A DNA stretch of 64,000 nt. Source: Vitis vinifera. Its lineage: Eukaryota > Streptophyta > Magnoliopsida > Vitales > Vitaceae. Under the pieces are notes generated by a model. That model saw only the letters and a program-made list of their open reading frames with translations. It had not been told where the DNA came from and searched no databases. Location of the stretch: NCBI RefSeq assembly GCF_030704535.1, contig NC_081818.1, positions 1,873,001 to 1,937,000 of the forward strand, read 5' to 3'. Positions 22,501 through 34,473 of the stretch are shown here, in pieces (the stretch's first letter is position 1; every line of letters begins with the position of its first letter). Made by a program: the position numbers and the translations under genes.

Positions 22501-24966
22501 ATTTAATTTTTTTAATCAGTTTTTCAAAACTAATGTGTTTTCATTGCAAGCCTCTAAATGTTCTTGTATTTTATATAGAAGTTAGAAAGACATAATTTGG
22601 AGAAAGTGGAATTGGCTACTTTGATTTGTTTCCAGTAAATAATTGTGATAAATAATATCAAACTGAAATAAATTCTTGGCCTACTGTGGAACAGACTATT
22701 TAGGCTGCTTTTCTAACACAAAATGAACCTTTGGGAGATTCGATTAGTTAGTATTTAGTAATGACCAATGTGCATAATAAAGCAAACAGATATAAGAACA
22801 TTTCCATGAGGAGAAATAATACAATTCTCAATTGAATCACTTTAATGTTGCCTTCTATCTTATCCACCAATATTCTTGTGTTTCTTACTTTTGTTCTATT
22901 TGGAAATGATTGCACTACAACCTTATCCTTTTGATGAACCTGTTTAATTGTCAACATGCATTTCCTCCATCTATGTAGAATTTCTTTTAATTACTGTACT
23001 ATAGATTACCAGTTTTAGGTTGATGAAGTTGTCATCCTATTTCCATTGCAAAATACATGAAAAATAAAACCATCCCTCGATATAACTGTTCAACTTTTTG
23101 ACCAATTTCTGTTAAATTCTCTAGTTGCCATGTAGCAATTATGTTAGTGTGATGTGTGCATTCTTTGATCTATTCTTTTATTAAATGTAACCAAACAACT
23201 TGGAATGTATTCAGATGTTCATTGGGGATGGGGCGAAACTTGTCCGTGATGCCTTTCAGCTTGCTAAAGAGAAATCTCCTTGCATCATTTTTATAGATGA
23301 AATTGATGCCATAGGCACAAAGCGGTTTGATAGGTAAACCATTATTGGTTTAGCACTACATCTTTCATGATATTTTTATCAAAATGGATTTGGATTGAAA
23401 TTATCAAGGTGAACTCATGAGCAGCCTCCTTGACTATAGACTTTTCTGCCTTTTATTGCAGTGAAGTGAGTGGAGATAGGGAGGTGCAGCGGACAATGTT
23501 GGAGTTATTGAATCAGCTTGATGGCTTTAGCAGTGATGATCGCATAAAGGTTTTATTGTTTTCTAAATTCATTACTGCGCTTTTTTCCACCTCATTTTCT
23601 GGCTCAAGTCCCCATGAATTCATTTGTGTTGGATTCTGCTATCCACTGCAGTGTTTTTAGCTTCTCAACTTTTGGGTCCTTAGTTTATGGGCTGAGTTTT
23701 AGAGTACTGTTTCTCCTATAGTATTATGAAAGTGCCTATAAATGTTTAGCAGCTAGAATGCCTATGTATTCAGTTACAATATTTTATTCCCTTTTAGGAT
23801 CAAGAAATTCTCCTATCTAATGTTTATTCTATTTATGGTAACATGTAGGTGATAGCAGCAACAAACCGAGCTGATATTCTGGACCCTGCACTTATGCGAT
23901 CTGGTCGATTGGATCGTAAAATTGAGTTTCCACATCCCACTGAAGAAGCAAGAGCTCGAATCTTGCAGGTATGTCTTCAATGAATATTTTCTTCTAGATC
24001 ATTACACATTGATCACTCTTTGCAGAGCTCTTATTGACTCTTTCACATTGTATTTGTAGATCCACTCGAGAAAGATGACTGTTCATCCGGATGTCAATTT
24101 TGAAGAACTGGCTCGATCCACAGATGATTTCAATGGGGCACAACTGAAAGCTGTTTGTGTAGAGGCGGGAATGCTGGCTCTTCGTCGTGATGCAACTGAG
24201 GTACTCTCTCTCTACCCCACCTCCTCCTACCCCTCTCCCTCGTGCATGTGCTGAATGAAACTAGCTTGCCAGCCACCCCATCTTTTTAACAGATTTGAAG
24301 ATGTATAAAATATAGTAACTCTTATATAAAAAGTATGAACTTATCTTATATATTTAAAAATTATTTTTAACGGCTCAACTTTTTTTTAAGCACTTAAAAG
24401 TCATTATCTTTTTAAGGTATGTCTCAAAGAGTTATTGCATTTTATATAGAAGTTACTATTATTTTTTGTTTTTAAAAATAGACAACAAGAAGTGTATCCA
24501 AATGACACCTTGATTTTTTTATTTGCTTTTTATTTATTATACATATTATGATGAATGGCAGATAAAAGTTAGGTCAGTAGTGAATTAATTGAAAAGAAAA
24601 CCGAAAATGAAACATTATTGAAGGCCACTATGTTGAAATGGTTGTATTCTATATTTTTGTTCTTCTTCTGACCTGCAAAACCTGCTATTCCAAACTTTTA
24701 GTCGAACAAGCAAGATGGGAACCTACATAAAAGAATATAAAATGCCGAAAAATTGAAATTTTTTAGTAGCTTGGAGCCCAGATGAGCTAGAGTTCTGTGA
24801 TGTTTTTATGTACTATCACGTATTGAAACTTTTGAGCTCTACCATGGGAGCAAGTACTAATCGGACTGTCAAATTGGTTTGATTCCAGGTGAACCATGAG
24901 GACTTCAACGAAGGTATAATTCAAGTACAGGCCAAGAAGAAATCAAGCTTAAATTATTATGCATAG
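19536..24966 (+). CDS. RPT5: RPT5, 26S proteasome regulatory ATPase (subunit 6A)
   Basis: Ten exons: 19536-19652, 19747-19863, 21103-21210, 21742-21933, 22027-22218, 23215-23333, 23462-23549, 23849-23968, 24060-24200, 24889-24966 (TAG), giving 423 residues, the expected RPT5 length. The product is one of six AAA+ ATPases in the 19S base ring that unfold ubiquitinated substrates and open the 20S gate. Visible features: N-terminal coiled coil (about 28-65, rich in K/E), Walker A GPPGTGKT (211-218), Walker [10 protein letters not shown] (about 266-274), sensor region VIAATNRAD, arginine-finger region [14 protein letters not shown], and the C-terminal LNYYA, a HbYX-type tail that docks into the 20S alpha ring. 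Exon 4 ends at a GC donor (CAG/GCAAGT) instead of GT. The ATG at 19536 is the first in the family frame ([10 protein letters not shown]). Confidence 0.97.
19931..20208. repeat. Degenerate ~40-bp minisatellite, seven units, in RPT5 intron 2
   Basis: Units begin at about 19931, 19971, 20011, 20053, 20100, 20129 and 20167. Their shared pattern is ATTCCATCTAAA, CCTAA, TTTGGTTTT, AAAGCTCT. Steps vary from 29 to 47 bp around a mean of about 40. All are on the transcribed strand. Confidence 0.75.
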
Positions 24967-25814
24967 GCTTCTCCTCCAAACATGTCATTAAAGTTAAGCC
25001 AGAAAGAAAGTAAAGCTTCAATCACAAGTTTGATTATGAGAAGAAAGTGGTTTCTTCAAAATACATATTGCGCTGTAGAATTTACTCTTTTCTTGGTATG
25101 ATATTTATGTCTGGTTTTTTTTTCTAAAGTAAATGCAAGATCTCGGATAGTCCGTCGGGCTTTCTTCTGTTAACGAGGCTACTCTGCCTCAATCCAAAAC
25201 CGTATGATAATGGCACCTTTCCTAATCTTTTCTAACTTCTAAGCAACATGAAAAGATTCTTGAAGTTTACTACTAGTGAATGAAACATAAGGAAACATAT
25301 TTCAAAAGCCACCCTTCCATCATAGGGCATGCCTCAAAGGGAATGGAGAGGCAGACCTTGATACCCAGTAGGGGGTAGATTCCATATTTCTAAGCCAGTA
25401 GTGTGTATATATGTTTTGAGGCAATGGACCCTGCCCATTGGGCTGAATGCTTCTCTATGTTACGAAGTAGTTACCATTACAAAAATGGTTTGGTGTACCT
25501 CAACACCTTCCATCTGTACAAGGTCAATCATTCTCAGCTAAAATATGGAAACATTGACATCTAGAGCATAACCCAACTTGACTAATTATCATATATTGAA
25601 TCAGAGAGGCTATTATTTTTTTGTCAATAAAACCCATGTATAGTTATTCATTAATACGAGTTTAATACCATATCATTCATCGCATGGCCACATCTAGGAA
25701 GAAAAATTAACATTTAAATCCAGAACCCTTCAAACATAAAACATTAAACAGTATAAATCCAAAACTCTAAAAAGAGACACTAGAGAAGGCTGATGGGCTA
25801 GTGTACAGACTTCC
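24967..25814. other. Convergent 3' ends of RPT5 (+) and TCTP (-)
   Basis: The RPT5 3' UTR lies in roughly the first 250 bp and the TCTP 3' UTR in roughly the last 200 bp. Nothing else coding was seen between them. Confidence 0.55.
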
Positions 25815-27675
25815 TCAGCACTTGATCTCCTTCAACCCATGCGCGAAGTAGAGGAAGGTTGGATCAGTGGCACCTTCTTTGTAGTATGCAAAGACAAGAC
25901 TGCCATCATCATGCATGCTCTCTCCCACAAAGCTGCAGCATCATAATATTTCAACAGAGTTAGATCAGATATTAGTAGTTTTGATTCAATAGAGGTCAAA
26001 AAAGATCAAACAGTAGACATACAATTGGAGATCACTGAGCTTTGGGAGTAGGAACTTAGTTGCTCCCTCGATGTGCTTCTTAAACAATTCTTGCTTCTCG
26101 GGTTCTAACTTGGGTGTGAGCAATTTGATGTACCTCTTCATGAAAGTGACAAACTGCTTCTTGTCAAAAGAAGGTTGCTCCTGCAAATAATATAAAACCG
26201 TTTGTTTTTAAGATGGGAGATGCTGAATTAACACAACATAACAGCATAACAGCACAGTCAGAAGATTGGTACCTGCAGCCTGAAGGTATCAACAATATCA
26301 ACGACCTTCACAGCCTGATCTTCAACACCTTCATCCTCTCCCCCACCTTCAGCAGAAGGATTAGCCCCTATGTCCACATCTACTGCACCTTGAACAACCC
26401 ACTGCAGAAAGGCAAGTCTCATGAGAGGTAAGAAATAAAACTGAGGTTAAGCTTTAAAAGGGCTAAACAAAAAGCCAAAAAGGTTCCAACCTTCCCTTCC
26501 ACTTCCCACAGCATCCCATTCTCGATTTCCTTGTATGGGAATGAGTCTGAGAGCAGCTCATCACCTGAAATTCATTGCAAAAAGTAAAATCTCCATTCCA
26601 TAGCACAAATGTGGTCCACCATAACAAGAAAGCTAAAGTAAGAGAATCATAAACTTTCAAATTGGTCCAAGAAAGAAAGCACTATTAGGCATATGATACA
26701 AATTCCCAATCAAAATGCATCATGGACAACAAGATAAGATCGACAAAGAATACAGTCACATGTAAAAGTTCCCCTTTGCAATGAAACTAGATACATAAAA
26801 GACAGGAACTTGCAGACAAAGAATCGAAGGGCTTGTTCTTCTATAGGACTACATGTAAAACCCAAAAGGGTGAGCTACTAGTCTTAGATCTATACTCCCA
26901 AGAAAATAGGATTGTCATAGTATGCCCAATAAGTTTATCATAAACCCACAATGGAATGCTCAATTGACAGTCAGTATTAGATTGAAATTATCATATGGAA
27001 TATGACTCCAAAGCCAACTTTTTTTTTCCCCAGAAAAAAGCTCCAAACAAATAGACAAACAACCTCCATACAATGGGGATATTAACCCAAGAAAATAATA
27101 CGAGTTCTGGAGAAAATTTTTCAGAGCCTGCACAATAAGCTAGTCACAGAAAATAATCAAAACCCACTGTAGAAAATCAGACCAAACTCAACCCACGAAT
27201 CATATCTAATTTAAATCTTTTAATCAGAGGCGCCATTGTCTATGGTCTATTTATTCTAGTTGTTTCACCAATTCAATTACACAACTCAACAAACCCAGAG
27301 CCCAATAAGAACCAACAAATAAATAGATAAATAAATAGTCTTTTTAACCTCTGTTTGCCTCAACAGACACAAACACCGTTTGTTTCCGAAGAAAGCAGTT
27401 CCCAGAAAAATTCCTATACTGTTCAGAGACCAACTTTATTATCATTTATCATATCTCCTTGTAGAAACCCAGAAAAAATAAAAAATAAAAAATAAAAAAT
27501 ATCAAACTTTTATTTCTGAGTTGTTTTCCTGGATCTCTTTCTCTGGAAACAAACAGAGCCCAGACGATCCCAGAAAAAAAAAGGGAACAACAAACAACAA
27601 CAATATTAATATCAATAAAACAAAAAACAACAAACCAAAATAATTACCGGTGAGAAGATCCTGATAAACAAGCAT
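25815..27675 (-). CDS. TCTP: TCTP, translationally controlled tumor protein
   Basis: Five exons on the minus strand: 27648-27675, 26491-26564, 26273-26401, 26023-26180, 25815-25932 (stop TGA at 25815-25817), 168 residues, the standard plant TCTP length. TCTP is a small abundant cytosolic protein tied to TOR-related growth, cell-cycle progression and translation. The sequence begins [10 protein letters not shown], shows the first TCTP signature around [15 protein letters not shown], the acidic linker, the helical hairpin ([20 protein letters not shown]) and the second signature region [15 protein letters not shown], ending LKEIKC. All junctions are GT-AG and phases close exactly. It is convergent with RPT5. 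A 1.1-kb first intron follows only 28 coding bases. Confidence 0.97.
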
Positions 27676-27783
27676 GTTTGTGGGAGTAGAAATTGAATGG
27701 AAGAAGACAAAGCGGAGAGACAAGAACGCTATACGGAGAATTGGCTTGGGACTTGGGAGCATATGGCGGTGGTAGTAAATTAG

Positions 27784-27791
27784 TATTTATA
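27784..27791 (-). promoter_or_regulatory. TATA box of TCTP
   Basis: TATAAATA on the minus strand, about 110 bp upstream of the TCTP ATG, consistent with a 5' UTR of roughly 80 nt. Confidence 0.65.
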
Positions 27792-27871
27792 GATATTCAA
27801 CCAGTTTTTTTCGGGAACTTTCTTTATTGTTTTTCTCTTCCACCACCTTTCTTTTCCTTTTCTCTCCCTTT

Positions 27872-27874
<3 letters not shown>

Positions 27875-27902
<28 letters not shown>
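27875..27902. repeat. Poly-T tract of 28 bases
   Basis: Uninterrupted T run upstream of the TCTP promoter; length is likely variable and assembly-sensitive. Confidence 0.9.
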
Positions 27903-28581
27903 GACCTCGTGTGAAAGTATAGGTTTTTTTAACCCAAAGTTACTTAAATAAAAAAAATTATTTAATTTTTTAAATATAAATTTTAAGAAATTCTTGCAAG
28001 TATATGCTTTGTTTATTAAAAGCTTTATACCTTTTTAAATTTGAAAATTAAATATATATTTTTAATGATATTTAAATAAAAATATTAAATATAAATCTCA
28101 CATTTTTTTTTAAATGATTTATTTGAGTTTTAGAAAAATAAGAAATACTTGCTTTCTTAGAAAACCATTTTTTTATTTAGGGTATATTTATGATAATATT
28201 TTATTTCCAATCAAGTATTTTTCAAGAAAATGGTATAAGTGATTTTTCAAATTTTTAAAAGATTTTCTTAAAATTTGTCAAACACTTAACTTTTTTTCAA
28301 AAATACTTTTTAGATTAAAAATATTTCCTAAAATCATGGTGTATTTATAATTTTTATATTTTTAATAAAAGAATTACTCCTTGATAATTAAAGTTTAACC
28401 TTCCTGCTTTTTAATGTTTAAGAAGGTCTCATAAATATGAATTAAAATTGAAGATTTTAAAAGCCTCATAATTATTCTTACTTTTAATCAAAGTAACATT
28501 TAATCGCAATTTGTAGACAATTAATGAATAATATCAATAACAACTTATACTAAGAAATACCTTTTTGGCTAAGGTTATTAA

Positions 28582-28708
28582 AAATGTGTTTGATAGTGAT
28601 TTTAAGGTCCGTTTATAACTTTTTAATACTTGAAAAATTTTATCTTTTGATTATTAAAAATATTAAAAATATTTCATAAAATCACCACAAAACACACTTT
28701 AAAAGTAC
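28582..28708. mobile_element. Small MITE-like inverted-repeat element
   Basis: AAAATGTGTTTGATAGTGAT on the left pairs with the complement AAAGTGTGTTTTGTGGTGAT on the right (15 of 20 positions). Very short, AT-rich, no clear TSD. Confidence 0.45.
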
Positions 28709-31684
28709 TTCTAATTAGAAAAGCCTAAGATGAAAAACATATTTATATATATATAAAATAAAACCTTTATTAAAAAAATATTATTATTTTTACTTTTAAA
28801 TTAAGCTAATTTTAAATTTAAAAAAAAACGAAGAGTGTGTTTGAAACTGCAAAATTTTACTTGAATTATTTATAGTAAAAGTATTTTATTTGACAATGTT
28901 GTTAAAAGAATCAATTATCAAGTGTTTTTTAAAAAAAAACATTATAAGTAATTTTTCAATATAATAAGTGATTTTTTAGATTTTTAAAAGTATTTCTTAA
29001 ATTTTTTTAAACACCTAAAGCCTATTTTGAAACTGGTTTTTTATAAGAACTTTTTGTTTTTCATAACAAAAAAATACGTTTAACAATCAAAAACTATTTT
29101 TTGTTTTTTGTTTTTTATTCTTAATAACAATAAATAGAGTATTTTTTCAAGAACGTCTTTTAATTCTTTTCATTTGTTTTCTTATGATTGTTTTAAGAAA
29201 TACAAATATATAAAATGATTAAAAATAAAACACTAAATATAAAAATTATTTTTAAAATATGTTAAAAATATTTTAAGTTTCCAAACATACTTTTTTGTAT
29301 AAAAATAAAAAAAAACTTTTAAAAAACTATTTTCAAAAACTATTTTTCATAATTGTTTTTTAAAATAGTTACCAAACTGGTCACTAAATTTTGTTTTCAA
29401 AAATTCTTTTTAATCTAAAAACATTTTCCAAAATTATTCACAGAAACCAATACTACTCTTATGAAATCATAAATTTGGCTTTAGCTTAAAAAAAAAAAAA
29501 AGAAACTATTTGAAAAATCAAACTTTTGTAAAAGTGAGAGGTTCAATCATGATTACTCTTTTTGTCAAATTCTAAATAGTGATGGCTTATTTTATTATTT
29601 TTATTTTTCTATTATGAAGTGACTTTTTTTTCAGTAATTTTGTAAATGTACCAAGCATATATGTCTTTTTGTGAAATTCTTATTAATGATGGTTTATTTT
29701 ATTGGTTTAAATTTTCTATAATAGAGAAGTGACCCTTTTTAAGTAATTTTGTAATTGCTACATATCATCTCAAAATATTTTACCACCCTTAAAACATGTT
29801 GAGAAGAAAAAATAAATAAATTTAATTTATCTTTTATTAGTTATTGTGTTTGGATGGGAAGATTATAATATGGGAAAATAATACAATTATTATAATTTTA
29901 ATTATAATTGGAAATAAAAAATATTATTATGAAAATAAAAAATTCCATTGTTATAAGGGTTGGTTTTATTGATGTATGAGGTTTGTTTCGGTTTCAATTT
30001 TGTGACTAAAATAATTTTTTAGAAAATGATTAAACATGTCTATCTAATTTTTTTTAAAAAAAATAAATAAATTTATACATGAAATACATCTATAAAGACT
30101 TTAATAGATGAAATTGAAAATCGATAATAATTAGATATATTTGCACCAAATTTCACGGATTAAGTGAAATCAACTCTTTTCGTAAAACTTTTGAGAAAAA
30201 TTAAAATCGAGAATGAAAAAGTTTATTCATTAATGTATTTGGACCATATATTAGAATAAAAATAAAGATAAAAAAAAATCAATATAGAAATCGAAACAAA
30301 TCTCATTTTCACTCAGATTTTAATTTTTCTTTTCTAGGTGATTTCTTTATTCTCATCTTTCATTTCTATTTTCACATGCCAAACACGCCTTTAACAATAT
30401 AAGAATAAAAACAAAATCCATAAATAGCTAGACTAAAACCTCATCTTCCTACCAAGAATGCCCTCAATGGTCCAATCTCAAAATACCCAAGTAATCACCC
30501 ATTTTAGCAAGAAGATGGAGAATACAAGCTATAGAATAATAATAATATATAAAAATAAATAAAAAAGAGAAGAATAGGAGATGGGTGGGCGGCAATGGAA
30601 TATCCCTTGCCAGTAGACATATTCTTTGGTGACAGCTTATAGTGGAGGATAAGAATAAAGGGGAAAACACATTTGAACGTTGACCCTTCTCCACCCTCCA
30701 ACCATTTTTCTATTCACTTTTGCATTTATGATCATTGCCTCTCTTTATCATCCTGCCACTCTTTCTTTTTTCCTTTTTATTTATTTATTTATTTTTTATT
30801 TTTTAATCGTGCCCCCTTCACCTTGAGGTGAAAATTTTGATATTGGAAAATTCTTGGAGCTTTGAATTTGTTTGAATCATTTTGGTAAAAAAAAATAAAA
30901 AATCATTAACATAAATTTAATACAAAATTAGAACAAATATTACTAATTGAACAATTTTTTTTTAATTTTTAATAGGCAAAAAGACCAATAAACTGATAAA
31001 TAAATAAAAAATCAAATCAAATCAAATCATATTAAATTAAATCAATTTAAAAATAATTTTTATTAGCTCAATTTTCACCCCGTTTTGGTAATTTTACTTT
31101 TGGGATTATATTATACAATTTTTATTTAATTATTTAGTATGAAAATATGTATTTTATTCGTCATTTATTCAAAAAAATATAATAAATTATTTTTATACAT
31201 TACTTGAAATTCATTTCACTTATTTTTTTTATTTATATAAAAATTTAATAATTTAAAAATATATAAAATTTTAATTTATATTTTCCTTACACAACCCTCA
31301 CCGTGACAATATTTTAATTCTCACATATGAAATTTAAAATTGAATTTTAAATATTAAATTAACATCTTATAATAAAAAAATTATTAGCATAAACCTACTA
31401 TTACTTCTAATACAAATTATCGATAATTAACATCAACTTTATACCCATGGGACATGTACTTTTTACGACCTTGGGCAACTCTACACGAAAGCCCAATAAA
31501 ATGGGCCCGCGTGCTAAGCCCACCCACAGTTTTGACCCGGCCCAATATGACTCAAGTTACGAAAGTACTTGTATTTTGAAATTTAAATAAATTATCCTGT
31601 TGATCTTCTGTGACATAATGCCACAAAAAAAAGGTTTTACTTGAACGAGTTGGACAAATTAGAAGGTTAATCCATGTCAAATTA

Positions 31685-32155
31685 GGGATGACAACGGGGT
31701 GGTTTTTTCTAAGTACTTGTCTTGTCCTACCCCTAATGAGATGAGTTTGAAATTTAAATAAACGGGTTTGAGGTTTTTTAGAAACTCAAGATAAGTTCGA
31801 GGTGAGTTTCACCAATTATATATTAAATTTAATTTTAAAAATAAATAAATTTAATTTTTATTTTCCTATTTTTAATATATATATATAAAATAACAAAATA
31901 CTTTTAAAACAAGTTATAAAAAAAATTATAATATTTTAATTATTTATAAAATAAATTTATTTTTATGTACTTAAAATACATTAAAATAAATTTTTAAAAT
32001 ATTTTTTAAAAAAACTTGGAAGTTAACAACGTGGGGCTAGTATGAGAATTTGGTTTATTATTATTTTTTTTAATGAAATAGAGATGATAAATATTTTAAA
32101 TAAATAAGATGAGATTGAGATAGAAGGCAGATTGACCCTGCCTTGTTGTCATCAC
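31685..32155. repeat. Degenerate repeat with ATGACAAC-type inverted ends
   Basis: GGATGACAACGGGGTGG at the left and the complement of CCTTGTTGTCATCA at the right look like the ends of a known type of plant non-autonomous repeat. The interior is AT-rich. Class not assigned. Confidence 0.35.
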
Positions 32156-32997
32156 AAGTCATGGACAATCAAATTATCATAGGCCGGATTACCAAATAAA
32201 ACAATTATTTTAAAGTTTATAAAATATAAATTATATTATGAAATTATGTAATAAAACCTAAACATCTCAAAATCTTAAAATAAATCATTAATTATTAATT
32301 TAACATAAATATTTTTATAAACTCCAACTTCGACTATCAAATATATTTAATGAATATAAAAAAAATGATAAAATCATTATACGAATATAATTAAAAACTA
32401 AGAAATATTAAATCTCTTTCTTATTATTTTTATATTTTAACAAAACATTATATAACTAAAACAAATAAATAAATAATACGTGGTTTCAGTTTGGAAGGAT
32501 TGCACCAACCTTTAACCCGTGTCAACCTTAATAATTTTTTGGTCGTATTTTTCTAACCTAAATCTTAATCCGTTCACACCTAATCCGTACCAACTGGAAG
32601 ATTAGGTTGGAGCCCCCAAGTTACAGCCTTACGTAAAACACTTCACATAAATAAATATCTTTTGATGAGAAAAGTCTATAATGAGTACACACTTATAGTG
32701 ATGTGCTATCACAATCGTTTCACACATTCAGTCCAAAATTGAATACACACTCACCACAATATCCCAAATCTAAATATTAGGTTGTCACGATCATTTCATA
32801 TATCTAGTATAGAGGTCTTATATAATGGGGCTCCTAACCTTTATTATTCCTAGAAGTAGATGAATGCATTTTGATCGAATTTAATGATATCTTATATCGA
32901 GTAAAACTAATCAAATCCAATGATGCCTTATATCAAGTAAAATTAATCAAAACACATCATGTAATCAAACTCTGTATAAAATGATTATGATACACTC

Positions 32998-33458
32998 AAT
33001 GTCACGAACCCATTCTTCACTCGATATTATTCGGTTCAGGACTGTAGTGGTGCACATATAACCCACCAGTCAGTCTCACTTTTGCTTCTTTATTAGACCT
33101 ATACCCTTAAGAGAAGACCTCACTAATGTGCTGTAAAAACCCTTCATAAATGACTCTTCTCCATTCACTCTTTGACTGATATGAAACACTACGATCCACC
33201 CCTTTGGGGCCATTCTCTTCATTAACATGCTTATAACCAAAGATCTAACTCTGATACAATTCCGTCATGACCCTACTCTCTACTCTATGTTGTTTGGTTC
33301 AAGTTTGCAATGAGCGCACACACGACCCACTAGCCAATCTCGATTTTACTCTTTTTTTTTATTGGGCCTACGCCTTTAATAAAAGACTTTAATAGTATGT
33401 TGTGAAAGCCCTCTATATATAACTCTTCTCTGTTCACTTTCAGACAATGTAATACATT
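32998..33458. repeat. Two diverged direct copies of a ~195-bp unit
   Basis: Copy 1 (about 32998-33190) and copy 2 (about 33261-33458) share the order GTCA(C/T)GA(A)CCC, CTCTATGTTGTT/CTCGATATTATT, GGTTCA, CGACCCACTAG/TAACCCACCAG, AGACTT and ACTCTTCTC(T/C)(G/A)TTCAC. The stretch AGATCTAACTCTGATACAAT between them resembles LTR-retrotransposon flanks of other plants. I infer a decayed tandem or LTR remnant. Confidence 0.55.
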
Positions 33459-34473
33459 ACACTCAACATCGTATCAAATGATTCACATCTACATATTCAA
33501 AATATTTTTAAAAAATGAATTTCCATACTATAAAAATTAGGTCAATTTGATGTTGAAACAAAAATGGTCAAATTTTGGAGCTAGTGTTCACAAAATTCCA
33601 ATTACCCATAAAATGGGGCAAAAATCAAGATCATGTATCAAATCATCCAACACCAAGTTTTTTTAGCTACTATTCAAATAATTTGTATAAAGTAAAATAT
33701 AATAAAATATCTATAAAAATATATATATTTTCTATTACTTTTTAATCTCAGAAAACATTTTTTCACCTAGTTTTTGTGCTAATAGAGGTAAATTATGAAT
33801 AAATTAATTTAGGGTACATGGATGTATTTTATCACAATATTTATTTTTTATATATTAATTTTACAAATTTATATTAAAAATAGAATTAAAATCCCCTTCA
33901 TTAGTAATAAAAATAATGACAATATTAAATTAACTAATGAGACAATAATTAGTAATAATAATAATGAAAATAACAAATAGAGAAATAATTATTAATAATA
34001 AAATAGTAAATAAAGAATAATAATTAATAATAAAAATAATAAATAAAGAAATAAAAAAATAAGAAGAAAAAAAATCTGAAATGACGTAGATAAGTCTGTA
34101 AGGACAACATTTTCCACCAAAGCGCATCCACAGACAAAGCTCGGAAGAAATCTAGGCCGTCGATCAAATTTAGCTTCGGACAGCGGTTATTTATTATATT
34201 AACAAAAAATTCAACAAATCCGACGGTCGGTGAGAGCAGAGAAAAGAGAGAGGTCAGTTTTTCCCCTTGAACATTTCCCTCTACCCAAGCCCTTCCTTCT
34301 CTGCTCTTTGGATTCCCAGAAAATATTTTCTCTAAATTTTCTTCCAAACCAAACACCTTCCCTCAACTTTTCCTTCGATTCGTCTCTAGATTGCTAAAAT
34401 CTGTCTACGAGGAGCCGTGGGAGATTAGGACGATTTCGTGTCTCCGGATAGGGTTTTGTCGGAGTCAAAAGGC

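Larger units (their letters stand above)
27903..34200. other. 6.3-kb gene-poor AT-rich spacer with decayed repeats
   Basis: No gene with a recognisable domain is seen; all open frames are short and low-complexity. Recognisable pieces are a short MITE-like pair at about 28582-28708, a possible MITE at about 29845-30395, a GGGCCC-rich patch at 31480-31550, a fragment at 31685-32155 with ATGACAAC-type ends, a 37-bp doublet near 32882-32955 and a pair of direct repeats at 32998-33458. The 5' flank of the RING gene begins near 34100. Confidence 0.6.

Noticed and set aside
33930..34356. Open frames of 65 and 110 aa antisense to the RING gene 5' region
   Set aside because: Composition is Ile/Phe/Tyr low complexity from an ATT-rich repeat, with no recognisable domain.
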